From: a virus
Reading direction: 5' to 3' (one strand)
Virus record (IMG/VR): IMGVR_UViG_3300009512_000087
Location: 1 to 22,661 of that record
Length of the DNA stretch: 22,661 nt
Position 1 is the stretch's first letter. Every line of letters begins with the position of its first letter. A program made the translations under genes and the position numbers. Shown here piece by piece: positions 1 to 6,143 of the stretch. The notes beneath the pieces were generated by a model that was given only the letters and a program-made list of their open reading frames with translations, ran no database searches and had not been told where the DNA came from.

Positions 1-80
1 CTTTACCTCTCGCAATGTCAGAACAAGACTTTTTTTTCCGGTCACAGAAATATCAATAAATAAGCAATAAACCCTGATTC

Positions 81-99
81 TATCGGAACTTACCCGATA
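81..99 (+). other. hairpin in leader
   Basis: TATCGG at 81-86 pairs with CCGATA at 94-99, a perfect 6-bp stem with a 7-base loop. No T-run follows it, so it is not a normal terminator. It may be part of a packaging site or of a folded leader RNA. Confidence 0.45.
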
Positions 100-105
100 A
101 CTGAG

Positions 106-215
106 GGATATCTAAGATAGACAAAAAAACAAGGTAAACAGGCGTAAGAGACGACCCTGAGACCCTTGGGGCCGCGAACGCCTCAGAGCTAATGCTCTTA
201 ATCTATTAGATATCC
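106..215 (+). other. long-range stem enclosing smaller stems
   Basis: GGATATCTA at 106-114 is the exact reverse complement of TAGATATCC at 207-215. After a 2-base bulge, ATAG (117-120) can pair with CTAT (203-206). Inside lie AGGCGT/ACGCCT (140-145/178-183) and AGAGC/GCTCT (185-189/194-198, TAAT loop). Together these could fold as a branched RNA, or serve as spaced binding sites in DNA. The fold is inferred by eye and was not computed. Confidence 0.4.
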
Positions 216-220
216 AAATC

Positions 221-282
221 GCTAGTTTGCGGACCTAGCCCAGCCCCGACCTCCTCACGGGGTGCCGAACTGTCTCCTCGGC
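221..282 (+). promoter_or_regulatory. three consecutive 19-nt hairpins, one loop complementary to the terS ribosome site
   Basis: Three hairpins share one geometry, a 5-bp stem with a 9-base loop. They are GCTAG/CTAGC (221-239), CCCCG/CGGGG (244-262) and GCCGA/TCGGC (264-282). The loop of the second, ACCTCCTCA (249-257), is the exact reverse complement of TGAGGAGGT (376-384), the ribosome binding region of the small terminase gene. Loop-to-site pairing could therefore hide that site. The third loop contains TGTCTCC (271-277), complementary to GGAGACA ahead of the large terminase gene (3202-3208). The pairing is seen in the sequence; the regulatory role is inferred. A packaging or protein-binding site is another possibility. 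Confidence 0.5.
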
Positions 283-375
283 CCAAAACCGCCCTAATTT
301 ATGTCTCGTCAGTGATGACCAGCCACGACCCATACCGAGTCCATCACGCGGCTCTAAGACTTAACGCCAACTATC

Positions 376-384
376 TGAGGAGGT
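376..384 (+). promoter_or_regulatory. strong Shine-Dalgarno site of the small terminase gene
   Basis: TGAGGAGGT lies five bases before the ATG at 390 and nearly matches the full 16S anti-Shine-Dalgarno complement. The same nine bases are the exact complement of the leader hairpin loop at 249-257, which makes this a candidate target for loop pairing. Confidence 0.8.
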
Positions 385-389
385 AACCA

Positions 390-860
390 ATGGCAGGAAG
401 AAAACGCAAGCCGGAAGCCCTTAAGAAACTAGAGGGCACATTTAGGCAGGATAGGGCAGGCGACTCAATATCCCTACCAGCCGGAATACCCCCTAAGCCC
501 GAATGGGCTACCCACGATCCGATAGCCTCCGAGCTATACAACCAAGTAGCTTCACAGTGCTACTCTATGGGTGTTGGTACTGGGGTTGATTCTCTCGGAT
601 TCGCTCTGTTAGCTGATCAACTCTCTATGTACTTACGCCTTAGAGCCTTGGTGTCTGCTGATGGTCCTATTATAGAGACCGAAGGCTCCAACGGACAAGT
701 AAACCAGAAGCCTCACCCAGCCCTTGCACAGATGAACACGTCATACACAAACATTATTCGGTTAATGACTGAGTATGGTCTGACCGCCGCCGCTAGGACT
801 AAAGTAGATGCCTCTAAGCCTATCGAGGTTGATAGCTTTGATAGTTTCCTTCAAGGGTAG
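390..860 (+). CDS. terS: terminase small subunit, P27 family
   Basis: This 156-residue protein should recognise phage DNA and load the large terminase for packaging. It has the layout of the P27 family: a basic N-terminus (GRKRKPEALKKLEG), a Pro-rich segment near residues 30-38 (AGIPPKPEWA), a helical middle, and the hallmark end with a Pro-rich loop (NQKPHPALAQM, about 105-115) followed by EYGLTAAARTKV (about 127-138), equivalent to the usual E-x-GLTPxxR. Length is normal for the family. The ATG has a strong ribosome site at 376-384. The large terminase gene is not adjacent: about 2.35 kb of small genes lies between them, which is unusual. Family assignment is by pattern recognition. Confidence 0.88.
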   Translation: MAGRKRKPEALKKLEGTFRQDRAGDSISLPAGIPPKPEWATHDPIASELYNQVASQCYSMGVGTGVDSLGFALLADQLSMYLRLRALVSADGPIIETEGSNGQVNQKPHPALAQMNTSYTNIIRLMTEYGLTAAARTKVDASKPIEVDSFDSFLQG

Positions 861-882
861 TAGTCTACCTACTACTAGTAGT
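857..882 (+). other. hairpin and overlapping palindrome at the end of terS
   Basis: GTAGTAG (857-863) pairs with CTACTAC (869-875) around a 5-base loop, and the stem includes the terS stop codon. The right arm overlaps a perfect 12-base palindrome, ACTACTAGTAGT (871-882), so two hairpins are mutually exclusive. TTTT follows only at 887-890. It could be a weak terminator or an mRNA 3' end structure. Confidence 0.4.
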
Positions 883-902
883 CCAATTTTAAAATAAATG
901 GA

Positions 903-985
903 TAATAAGTAACTTTATGTTAAATAGTTGTTGTACTTTCTAAATGAGGCCCTATAATGGGAACCATCAAGACAACAACTACTTA
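903..985 (+). repeat. 83-bp promoter-bearing direct repeat, copy 1
   Basis: This stretch matches 1864-1946 with only two substitutions (positions 919 and 934), at a constant offset of 961 bp. It contains a sigma70-type promoter and the flanking inverted arms TAGTTGTTGT (925-934) and ACAACAACTA (972-981). The two copies bracket a two-gene cassette, so recombination between them would delete or duplicate exactly that cassette. Confidence 0.9.
931..958 (+). promoter_or_regulatory. sigma70-type promoter P1
   Basis: The -35 box is TTGTAC (931-936), the spacer is 16 bp and the -10 box is a perfect TATAAT (953-958). Inverted arms of 10 bp, TAGTTGTTGT (925-934, overlapping the -35 box) and ACAACAACTA (972-981, downstream of the likely start), flank it and look like paired operator half-sites. 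It would drive the genes starting at 1002 and 1629 independently of late transcription. Confidence 0.72.
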
Positions 986-1001
986 AATAAGGAATACGAA
1001 A

Positions 1002-1616
1002 ATGGCTAAAGCGACTCACACTGGAACTTGTCAGATCTGCGGATGTAACCAGAAGCTACCTAACGGTCGCCTATCTAAGCATGGCTACACTACTCAGTGG
1101 GGATTCTTCTCAGGTGTATGTTCTGGAGCTTCTCACCTACCTTTCGAGCAGTCTACTGATCTCATACAAGATGTCGTAGCAACTGTTAAGCGGTCAATTA
1201 TTAGCAGTAACGAAAAAAGGGCTGAACTACTAGAAATGACAGACGCTTGTAAGATACAGATCAAATTCCACGACAGACGAGTAGGTACTACCGAGTATCA
1301 CTGGGTATCAGCACCTGCTGACACTATGTTTATCTCAGGCTGGTCTGGAACAGGTTTAGAGTCGAGCTACACTGAAGATCGTTTCTACGGGTACTCAACT
1401 GAAACATTCAAGTGCGCCTATATCTACACGGGCCGAGAACGTGACGGGGATTATGAGAACAGACCTACTCTGGAAGAGTTAATCAAAAGAGCTAACGCTG
1501 AGTACGTAAAGAGCGTTATTGATCGCGATATAGCTCAGATGGAAAACTATATAGAATGGCAAGAAAAACGCCTAGCGGAATGGGTCGAGAAGCCTTTAAC
1601 CCCTGTATCTAAATAA
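1002..1616 (+). CDS. unknown small protein with putative zinc-binding N-terminus
   Basis: This 204-residue protein has no function I can name. Residues 8-50 hold C10-x2-C13-G-C15, H27, C40 and H45, arranged like a small zinc-binding knuckle (TCQICGC, then SKHGY, then SGVCSGASHLPFE). Proteins with this type of N-terminus recur in phages of Gram-negative bacteria. The C-terminal 40 residues are charged and probably helical or coiled-coil (RDIAQMENYIEWQEKRLAEW). The ATG is preceded by AAGGAATAC, the same leader as at 1964 and 3069, and by promoter P1. It is probably co-transcribed with the next gene. The position, inside the packaging region with its own promoter, suggests an accessory (moron-like) gene rather than a virion part. 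Confidence 0.75.
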   Translation: MAKATHTGTCQICGCNQKLPNGRLSKHGYTTQWGFFSGVCSGASHLPFEQSTDLIQDVVATVKRSIISSNEKRAELLEMTDACKIQIKFHDRRVGTTEYHWVSAPADTMFISGWSGTGLESSYTEDRFYGYSTETFKCAYIYTGRERDGDYENRPTLEELIKRANAEYVKSVIDRDIAQMENYIEWQEKRLAEWVEKPLTPVSK

Positions 1617-1628
1617 GGAGTCTGGGCG

Positions 1629-1859
1629 ATGAATCTAAGATTAGCGACAGTAAATAACGCGATTCAAAAAATAGAACCGGATTGGCAACTTATAAAAGGC
1701 GAGGGGTACTTCTACTGGTGGCACCCCACGGACGATACCTGTTTAGAGCTTGAGACTATCCCTGTGTTCGCTTTGAATCACCAGACCCTAGATGCTTGGG
1801 TTTCAGACTTTGTTAACCGTCAATTCAACGAGTGCGGTCATGTACCTGAAGAATTTTAA
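1629..1859 (+). CDS. unknown 76-residue protein
   Basis: This short acidic protein, rich in aromatic residues (GEGYFYWWHP at about residues 24-33), was not recognised with certainty. It has no signal peptide or membrane segment. The ribosome site AAGGAG (1615-1620) overlaps the stop codon of the preceding gene, with 8 bases to the ATG, so the two genes are translationally close and probably form one unit driven by promoter P1. The unit ends where promoter copy 2 begins (1864), so both genes sit between the two copies of the 83-bp repeat. Function unknown; an accessory host-interaction role is possible but not shown. Confidence 0.72.
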   Translation: MNLRLATVNNAIQKIEPDWQLIKGEGYFYWWHPTDDTCLELETIPVFALNHQTLDAWVSDFVNRQFNECGHVPEEF

Positions 1860-1863
1860 AGAT

Positions 1864-1946
1864 TAATAAGTAACTTTATATTAAATAGTTGTTGCACTTT
1901 CTAAATGAGGCCCTATAATGGGAACCATCAAGACAACAACTACTTA
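1864..1946 (+). repeat. 83-bp promoter-bearing direct repeat, copy 2
   Basis: Second copy of the element at 903-985, with two substitutions. One of these (1895) changes the -35 box from TTGTAC to TTGCAC and shortens the left inverted arm to nine bases (1886-1894, pairing with 1934-1942). Confidence 0.9.
1892..1919 (+). promoter_or_regulatory. sigma70-type promoter P2
   Basis: The -35 box is TTGCAC (1892-1897), the spacer is 16 bp and the -10 box is TATAAT (1914-1919). It has the same flanking inverted arms as P1. It should drive the small genes at 1964, 2355, 2658 and 3069, and possibly read on into the large terminase gene. Confidence 0.72.
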
Positions 1947-1963
1947 CTTAAAGGAATACAGAC

Positions 1964-2308
1964 ATGAAAAATTTTGAGCGATACGACTTCATCACCAAAA
2001 CAGCCACTATAGACGGGCAGTGCAAGACCAATAAAGAAGCAATGATGTTTCATTACTTCAATGTGAACGGTCTAGTCAAACGTAAGCATGAGAACGACCT
2101 AGCAATAGCCGCGCTAGTAGACGCTGGTGTAGTTAGAAGCGGTTGGCACCTAGCCTACGGTACCTTCAGTGACTACGAAGAGAATTCTATAATAAGACTA
2201 GCAGGACTGAAAAGAGTAGGCAGTGTTGCCTGTAGGGTAGCAATTAACATGATGGAAGATCACTGTGCTAATCAAGAATCTAAGATCCTAGAAGCTCAGG
2301 CGGCTTAA
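1964..2308 (+). CDS. unknown 114-residue protein
   Basis: Unrecognised protein of mixed charge with alternating polar and hydrophobic stretches. Residues 50-75 (DAGVVRSGWHLAYGTFSDYE) look like a compact alpha/beta segment. Three cysteines (19, 89, 101) show no clear metal motif. Its start follows promoter P2 and the AAGGAATAC leader also seen ahead of the genes at 1002 and 3069. The stop is followed directly by the UUCG hairpin at 2320-2333, which separates it from the next gene. It is probably the first gene of a second accessory unit. No function is proposed. Confidence 0.7.
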   Translation: MKNFERYDFITKTATIDGQCKTNKEAMMFHYFNVNGLVKRKHENDLAIAALVDAGVVRSGWHLAYGTFSDYEENSIIRLAGLKRVGSVACRVAINMMEDHCANQESKILEAQAA

Positions 2309-2317
2309 TTAAACACC

Positions 2318-2351
2318 CAGCCCCTTCGGGGGCGTAGAGACTGAGGAGTCT
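2318..2351 (+). repeat. UUCG hairpin plus Shine-Dalgarno hairpin, copy 1
   Basis: GCCCC (2320-2324), TTCG loop and GGGGC (2329-2333) form a cUUCGg hairpin without a T-run. Four bases later AGACT (2338-2342) and AGTCT (2347-2351) pair around a GAGG loop that is the core of the ribosome site for the gene at 2355. The same double element recurs at 2621-2654. Confidence 0.75.
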
Positions 2352-2354
2352 AAA

Positions 2355-2609
2355 ATGTTCAACCAGTTAAAAAGAATCCAGCAAAGCGATCAAACGCTAG
2401 AACAGGCTATAGAGAGCTACGGATCTTTTGTTTCTTACCACGATAAAGTTCGCGGCAGGGTAGCAAAATCTAACCGAAAAGATTGGTCAACAGACAGACT
2501 CTCTTTGTCAAAATGCGTTCAGGCTGTCCCGTTATTTCACGGTGCAATTCGTAACAAATTTGGCATGAAGGCTATGCGAGAGGCTATCAACGCACACCCC
2601 TTTAAGTAA
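2355..2609 (+). CDS. unknown 84-residue basic protein
   Basis: Unrecognised. The protein is small and rich in Lys, Arg and Gln (KLR/KR runs, VRGRVAKSNRKDW at about residues 32-44), which would suit nucleic acid or anionic partner binding, but no motif proves this. The ribosome site GAGGAG sits partly in the loop of a short hairpin (2338-2351) that ends just before the ATG, so its translation may be controlled by that structure. A near-identical arrangement precedes the next gene, which suggests the two were formed by insertion or duplication at the same junction sequence. Confidence 0.65.
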   Translation: MFNQLKRIQQSDQTLEQAIESYGSFVSYHDKVRGRVAKSNRKDWSTDRLSLSKCVQAVPLFHGAIRNKFGMKAMREAINAHPFK

Positions 2610-2620
2610 CAACCAAACAC

Positions 2621-2654
2621 CAGCCCCTTCGGGGGCGTAGAGACTGAGGAGTCT
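2621..2654 (+). repeat. UUCG hairpin plus Shine-Dalgarno hairpin, copy 2
   Basis: Copy of the element at 2318-2351: GCCCC (2623-2627), TTCG, GGGGC (2632-2636), then AGACT (2641-2645), GAGG loop, AGTCT (2650-2654). The ATG at 2658 follows three bases later. The exact conservation, including non-stem bases, points to recent duplication or selection on the whole unit. Confidence 0.75.
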
Positions 2655-2657
2655 TAT

Positions 2658-3005
2658 ATGTCAAAGGTTAAATTTGGAATACGTTTTACAGTCAATGACT
2701 ACGCCGATAGTGAGCTATCTAACTTTATAGAATGTGCTGATAACCTAGAAGGCCCAGACAACCTTAACGGGCGCTACATAGAATTCATAAAGGCCTTGAT
2801 GGCTTCAGACGTAAAGCCTAGCACCTTGGTTGATATTGACGTTCTTAGCGTCTTTATCGATGACTTATACAACCGCGCCCTTATTGACTTCATAGAGCAA
2901 CACGACGACGACCCCGCGATTATAAGCGGCGGACGTATGTTCATGGGACGTTATGCCAAGTTGAAAGAAGTACATGGAATAGACTCGCCACTTGAGAGCG
3001 TCTAG
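2658..3005 (+). CDS. unknown 115-residue acidic protein
   Basis: Unrecognised, markedly acidic protein. An Asp-rich stretch (EQHDDDPAI) lies around residues 84-92, and the predicted layout is mostly helical. There is no membrane segment or signal peptide. The small acidic character is reminiscent of DNA-mimic anti-defence proteins, but this is only a size and charge resemblance. The start is preceded by the Shine-Dalgarno hairpin of repeat copy 2. A third UUCG hairpin (3017-3032) follows the TAG stop. Confidence 0.65.
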   Translation: MSKVKFGIRFTVNDYADSELSNFIECADNLEGPDNLNGRYIEFIKALMASDVKPSTLVDIDVLSVFIDDLYNRALIDFIEQHDDDPAIISGGRMFMGRYAKLKEVHGIDSPLESV

Positions 3006-3016
3006 CCTAAACAACC

Positions 3017-3032
3017 AGCCCCTTCGGGGGCT
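3017..3032 (+). terminator. UUCG hairpin, possible weak terminator
   Basis: AGCCCC (3017-3022), TTCG, GGGGCT (3027-3032), followed by TTC. The stem is strong but the T-run is very short, so it may be a partial terminator or an mRNA-stabilising hairpin between genes. Confidence 0.5.
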
Positions 3033-3068
3033 TTCAAAGTCCAGTAACTAACTAATAAGGAATACATT

Positions 3069-3191
3069 ATGAAGGAAAGAATAAACTACGTATGGTGTGA
3101 TACTGCACGACGCTATGTAGCGCCTGCGCCAGCACCTAAAGTCGAACCAAAGAAGAAGCCAGCGCCTAATAAACCCAAGGCCGCTAAGTAA
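3069..3191 (+). CDS. 40-residue Pro/Lys/Ala-rich peptide
   Basis: A short open reading frame with a good ribosome site (AAGGAATAC leader, shared with the genes at 1002 and 1964). The N-terminal 15 residues are mixed (MKERINYVWCDTARRY). The rest is a Pro-Ala-Lys-rich low-complexity tail ending in PKAAK. Small peptides with such tails are common beside phage packaging genes and have no known function. It lies between the UUCG hairpin and the large terminase gene. Coding status rests on the ribosome site and start-leader conservation, since composition is biased. Confidence 0.6.
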   Translation: MKERINYVWCDTARRYVAPAPAPKVEPKKKPAPNKPKAAK

Positions 3192-3211
3192 GTCAATCAT
3201 AGGAGACAACT

Positions 3212-4894
3212 ATGTCACAACACGACTCTACGGGCTGGGCCTATGCGGAGCGTGTTGTGTCTGGTGAGCAACCAGCCGCTAAACCTCTGCTCTATGCTTG
3301 TACCCGTGCGATAGAGGATCGCAAAAAATACACAGGCAAGGAGTCTAAATTCTATTATGATTCTGATGCCGCAAATAGGGTGATAAAGTTCTTCGGATTC
3401 TTGAATCATCTTAAAGGCCCCTTAGCTAACACACCGCTAGAGCTTGCTGATTGGCAGATATTTATTGTCTCCCAGCTATATGGCTGGATGAGATCATCTG
3501 ACGGCTATCGTCGTTTTCGTTCCGCTTATGTCGAAGTACCCCGAAAGTCTGGTAAGTCTACGTTCTGTTCTGGTTTAGCCCTTTACGGATTAATAGCTGA
3601 TTCTGAGAATTCTGCCGAAATTTATAGCGCGGCCACGACTCGAGATCAAGCACGTATCGTACATGGGGACGCCTCCCAGATGGTTCGTAAGTCACCACAA
3701 CTATCACAGCATTTAAAAGTACACAGATCGGTAATTCTACATGAGGCTTCTGGTTCTAAGTTTGTTCCTCTGAGTTCTGATGCTGGATCGCTAGAGGGGC
3801 TTAGTCCCAGCTTTTCTGTAGTTGATGAGCTACATTGTCATCTCCGTGATGACGTATGGCAGGTCCTAAATGTAGCCTCTGGCGCGAGGGCACAGCCGAT
3901 CATCTTCGCTATCACTACAGCAGGGACGAATCGGGAGGGAATCTGTTACGAGATACGCGAATACTGTATGAAAGTTATCGATCCACACCTAGACGTAGAG
4001 GACGATACGTTCTTCGCGGCCATATGGACAATAGACGAGGGCGACGATTGGAAAGACCCCGAAGTCTGGAAGAAAGCTAATCCTAGCTATGGTATATCTG
4101 TATTCCCTGATGATCTCGAGCGCATGGCTAGACAGGCTATGGAGTCCCCAAGTGCTGAGACCAACTTTAGAACTAAACGTCTGAATCAATGGATGTCTAG
4201 CTCCTCAGCTTGGCTAACGTCACAAGATTGGGAGGCTACAGCAGGCGAGAGGCCACCTATAGAACACTTCAAGGGCAAGCCCTGCTACATAGGCCTCGAC
4301 CTAGCTAGTGTATCTGACTTCGCGTCGTGCGCCTTACTGTTCGTAGAGGACGGGAAGCTCTACCCATATATACAGCACTACCTACCCGAAGATACTGTCA
4401 ATAATGCGACGGGTTATATCGGTGCTAAGTACCGCGAGTGGAACGATGCAGGCTTCATAAAGACTACGGAAGGGAACATCACAGACCTAAGCTATATCGA
4501 GGCTGATATCGAGAAAGCTATGGGCTTATATAACGTCCGAGAGATTGCCTATGATGCCTACGGTGCCACACAGCTATCAGCCTCATTGATAGAGAAGGGC
4601 GCTCCGATGGTTAAGTTCAATCAGGGCATTATGGCTATGTCAGACCCTTCCAAGGAATTAGAGAAGGCGGTCAAGGCTAAAACCCTCATACATGGGAGTG
4701 ACCCTGTGCTGTCTTGGATGTTGTCTAACTGCGTACTTTTTATAGACCCGAACGATAATATAAAGGTGAAAAAGCAGGGCGATAAAAATAAAATTGATGG
4801 TGTTATAGCCTTGATTATGGCCCTTGGTCGTCTAAAAGTTAATGGAGGTCTTGTTAAAGACGTCTACAAAAAGCGAGGTATCAGAACCTTATAA
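3212..4894 (+). CDS. terL: terminase large subunit (packaging ATPase and nuclease)
   Basis: This 560-residue protein pumps DNA into the prohead and cuts it. The N-terminal ATPase shows Walker A PRKSGKST (residues 110-117), Walker B FSVVDELH (201-208, with D205-E206) and a coupling motif TTAGT (235-239). The C-terminal RNase H-like nuclease shows GLDLASVSD with D363, EIAYDAYG with D448, and NKIDGVIALI with D529, the expected acidic triad. Length and motif order fit HK97-type large terminases. The ATG follows AGGAG with suitable spacing, and the sequence after that site, GGAGACA, is complementary to the third leader hairpin loop. It works with the small terminase at 390 and the portal at 4917. 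Confidence 0.95.
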   Translation: MSQHDSTGWAYAERVVSGEQPAAKPLLYACTRAIEDRKKYTGKESKFYYDSDAANRVIKFFGFLNHLKGPLANTPLELADWQIFIVSQLYGWMRSSDGYRRFRSAYVEVPRKSGKSTFCSGLALYGLIADSENSAEIYSAATTRDQARIVHGDASQMVRKSPQLSQHLKVHRSVILHEASGSKFVPLSSDAGSLEGLSPSFSVVDELHCHLRDDVWQVLNVASGARAQPIIFAITTAGTNREGICYEIREYCMKVIDPHLDVEDDTFFAAIWTIDEGDDWKDPEVWKKANPSYGISVFPDDLERMARQAMESPSAETNFRTKRLNQWMSSSSAWLTSQDWEATAGERPPIEHFKGKPCYIGLDLASVSDFASCALLFVEDGKLYPYIQHYLPEDTVNNATGYIGAKYREWNDAGFIKTTEGNITDLSYIEADIEKAMGLYNVREIAYDAYGATQLSASLIEKGAPMVKFNQGIMAMSDPSKELEKAVKAKTLIHGSDPVLSWMLSNCVLFIDPNDNIKVKKQGDKNKIDGVIALIMALGRLKVNGGLVKDVYKKRGIRTL

Positions 4895-4916
4895 AACAAA
4901 AACACAGGAGGCCATT

Positions 4917-6143
4917 ATGGCCCTATTCAACTGGGGTAGAACCCAAGAGAAAGCGGCACCCATTAGCCTACCATTTAACAGCGCCGCGCTATCTGACTTC
5001 TTCGGGAGTGTCTCAGGTAGTACGAAGTCTGTTACTAACGAGCAGGCTATGCGGCTTAACACAGTGTACTCCTGTGTGAAAGTACTCTCGGACACTATGG
5101 CGACACTTCCTTGTCATCTATACCGAGACACTGCCGCCGGTAAGGAACTACACTACTCGGCTCCTCTACACAATCTAATGCTAAACAGCCCCAACGACTA
5201 CCAGACGGGCGCTGAGTTCTTCAGCTACGTTATGGTTAACTTATGCCTATCCGGTAACTTCTACGGATACATTAATAAGACTAGCTCGGGTAAAGTTGTC
5301 GAGATCCTACCGTTAAAGACTGAAAACGTATCAGTACAGCAGGATTCACAGTACAACGTTGTCTATGTGGTCACTTTCGATAATGGGAAGCAAGACGTAT
5401 TAAGCTCCGACCAGATCCTACATATCCGTGGTATGTCTCTGGATGGGGTGACTGGTATATCACCTATACAGTATAACGCTAATTCTATTGGTGCTGGTAT
5501 TGACGCAAGGAACTACGCGGCGAATGTCTTTACTAATGATGCAACCCCTAGAGGAGTTCTACACACTGATGGCATTTTAGACGACGATTCGTTCGAGAAT
5601 ATCAAACAGTCATGGAATGCTTCACATGGCGGTGTCTCAAACTCTCATAAGGTGGCGATCCTAGAACAGGGACTGAAGTTCTCACCTGTATCAATGTCAC
5701 CGGTAGATGTACAGCTTTTAGATATGCGTAAGTACACTCGATCTGAGATATGTGCAATGTTCCGAGTTCCCCCACACATGATCGGTGACTTGGACCGCGC
5801 CACGTTCTCTAACATTGAGCACCAAGATCTAGCATTCTATAAAGCTACGATCTTACCGTATCTGATGTTAATAGAAGCCCGTTTAAATAAAGCATTATTA
5901 AATGTTAATACTCAGTGCTTTAAGTTCGACACATCTAACCTACTACGTACCGATATGGCTACTAGAGTAGATACATACAACACCCTTATAACTGCTGGCG
6001 TTATGAATCCTAATGAGGCTCGAATGGAGCTAGGATACAACCCACGAGAAGGCGGTGACGAGTATGTCTCTCAGTCTAACAACCTTACATTCGGTGACAC
6101 AGAGCAACCAGAACCACAGGAGCCAACCGATGACGAAGCCTAG
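4917..6143 (+). CDS. portal protein, HK97 family
   Basis: A 408-residue protein that forms the ring at the capsid vertex through which DNA enters and leaves. HK97-family features are clear: the N-terminal VYSCVKVLSDTMATLPCHLY segment (residues 49-68), the GNFYGYI strand, and the hallmark MFRVPPHMIGDLDRATFSNI followed by EHQDLAFY in the C-terminal third. The tail is acidic. The frame is open upstream to 4842, but the ATG at 4917 is chosen because AGGAGG (4906-4911) is five bases before it and it starts outside the terminase gene. The stop overlaps the protease start by 14 bases, typical of coupled head genes. Confidence 0.94.
   Translation: MALFNWGRTQEKAAPISLPFNSAALSDFFGSVSGSTKSVTNEQAMRLNTVYSCVKVLSDTMATLPCHLYRDTAAGKELHYSAPLHNLMLNSPNDYQTGAEFFSYVMVNLCLSGNFYGYINKTSSGKVVEILPLKTENVSVQQDSQYNVVYVVTFDNGKQDVLSSDQILHIRGMSLDGVTGISPIQYNANSIGAGIDARNYAANVFTNDATPRGVLHTDGILDDDSFENIKQSWNASHGGVSNSHKVAILEQGLKFSPVSMSPVDVQLLDMRKYTRSEICAMFRVPPHMIGDLDRATFSNIEHQDLAFYKATILPYLMLIEARLNKALLNVNTQCFKFDTSNLLRTDMATRVDTYNTLITAGVMNPNEARMELGYNPREGGDEYVSQSNNLTFGDTEQPEPQEPTDDEA

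Larger units (their letters stand above)
1..389 (+). other. non-coding structured leader upstream of small terminase
   Basis: No convincing gene is visible here on either strand. The stretch is rich in short inverted repeats: a hairpin at 81-99, a long-range stem at 106-120/203-215 enclosing smaller stems, three successive hairpins at 221-239, 244-262 and 264-282, and a 4-bp hairpin with a GTGA loop at 308-319. There is a T8 run at 30-37 and an A7 run at 123-129. In HK97-like and lambda-like phages the region just upstream of the small terminase gene usually carries the packaging site (cos or pac), so a packaging site is the default expectation. A transcribed leader RNA is the alternative. 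I see no confident promoter and no tRNA. Confidence 0.6.

Noticed and set aside
315-386. 23-codon open frame before terS
   Set aside because: No ribosome site and no recognisable sequence; it overlaps the leader and the terS ribosome site by chance.
1-389. tRNA or HNH endonuclease gene before terS
   Set aside because: No cloverleaf or T-loop match seen, and no frame with HNH motifs.
4842-4916. Upstream start of portal inside terL
   Set aside because: No ribosome site there; AGGAGG is placed correctly for the ATG at 4917.
6055-6129. Upstream start of protease inside the portal gene
   Set aside because: No ribosome site and non-family residues; AGGAG precedes the ATG at 6130.
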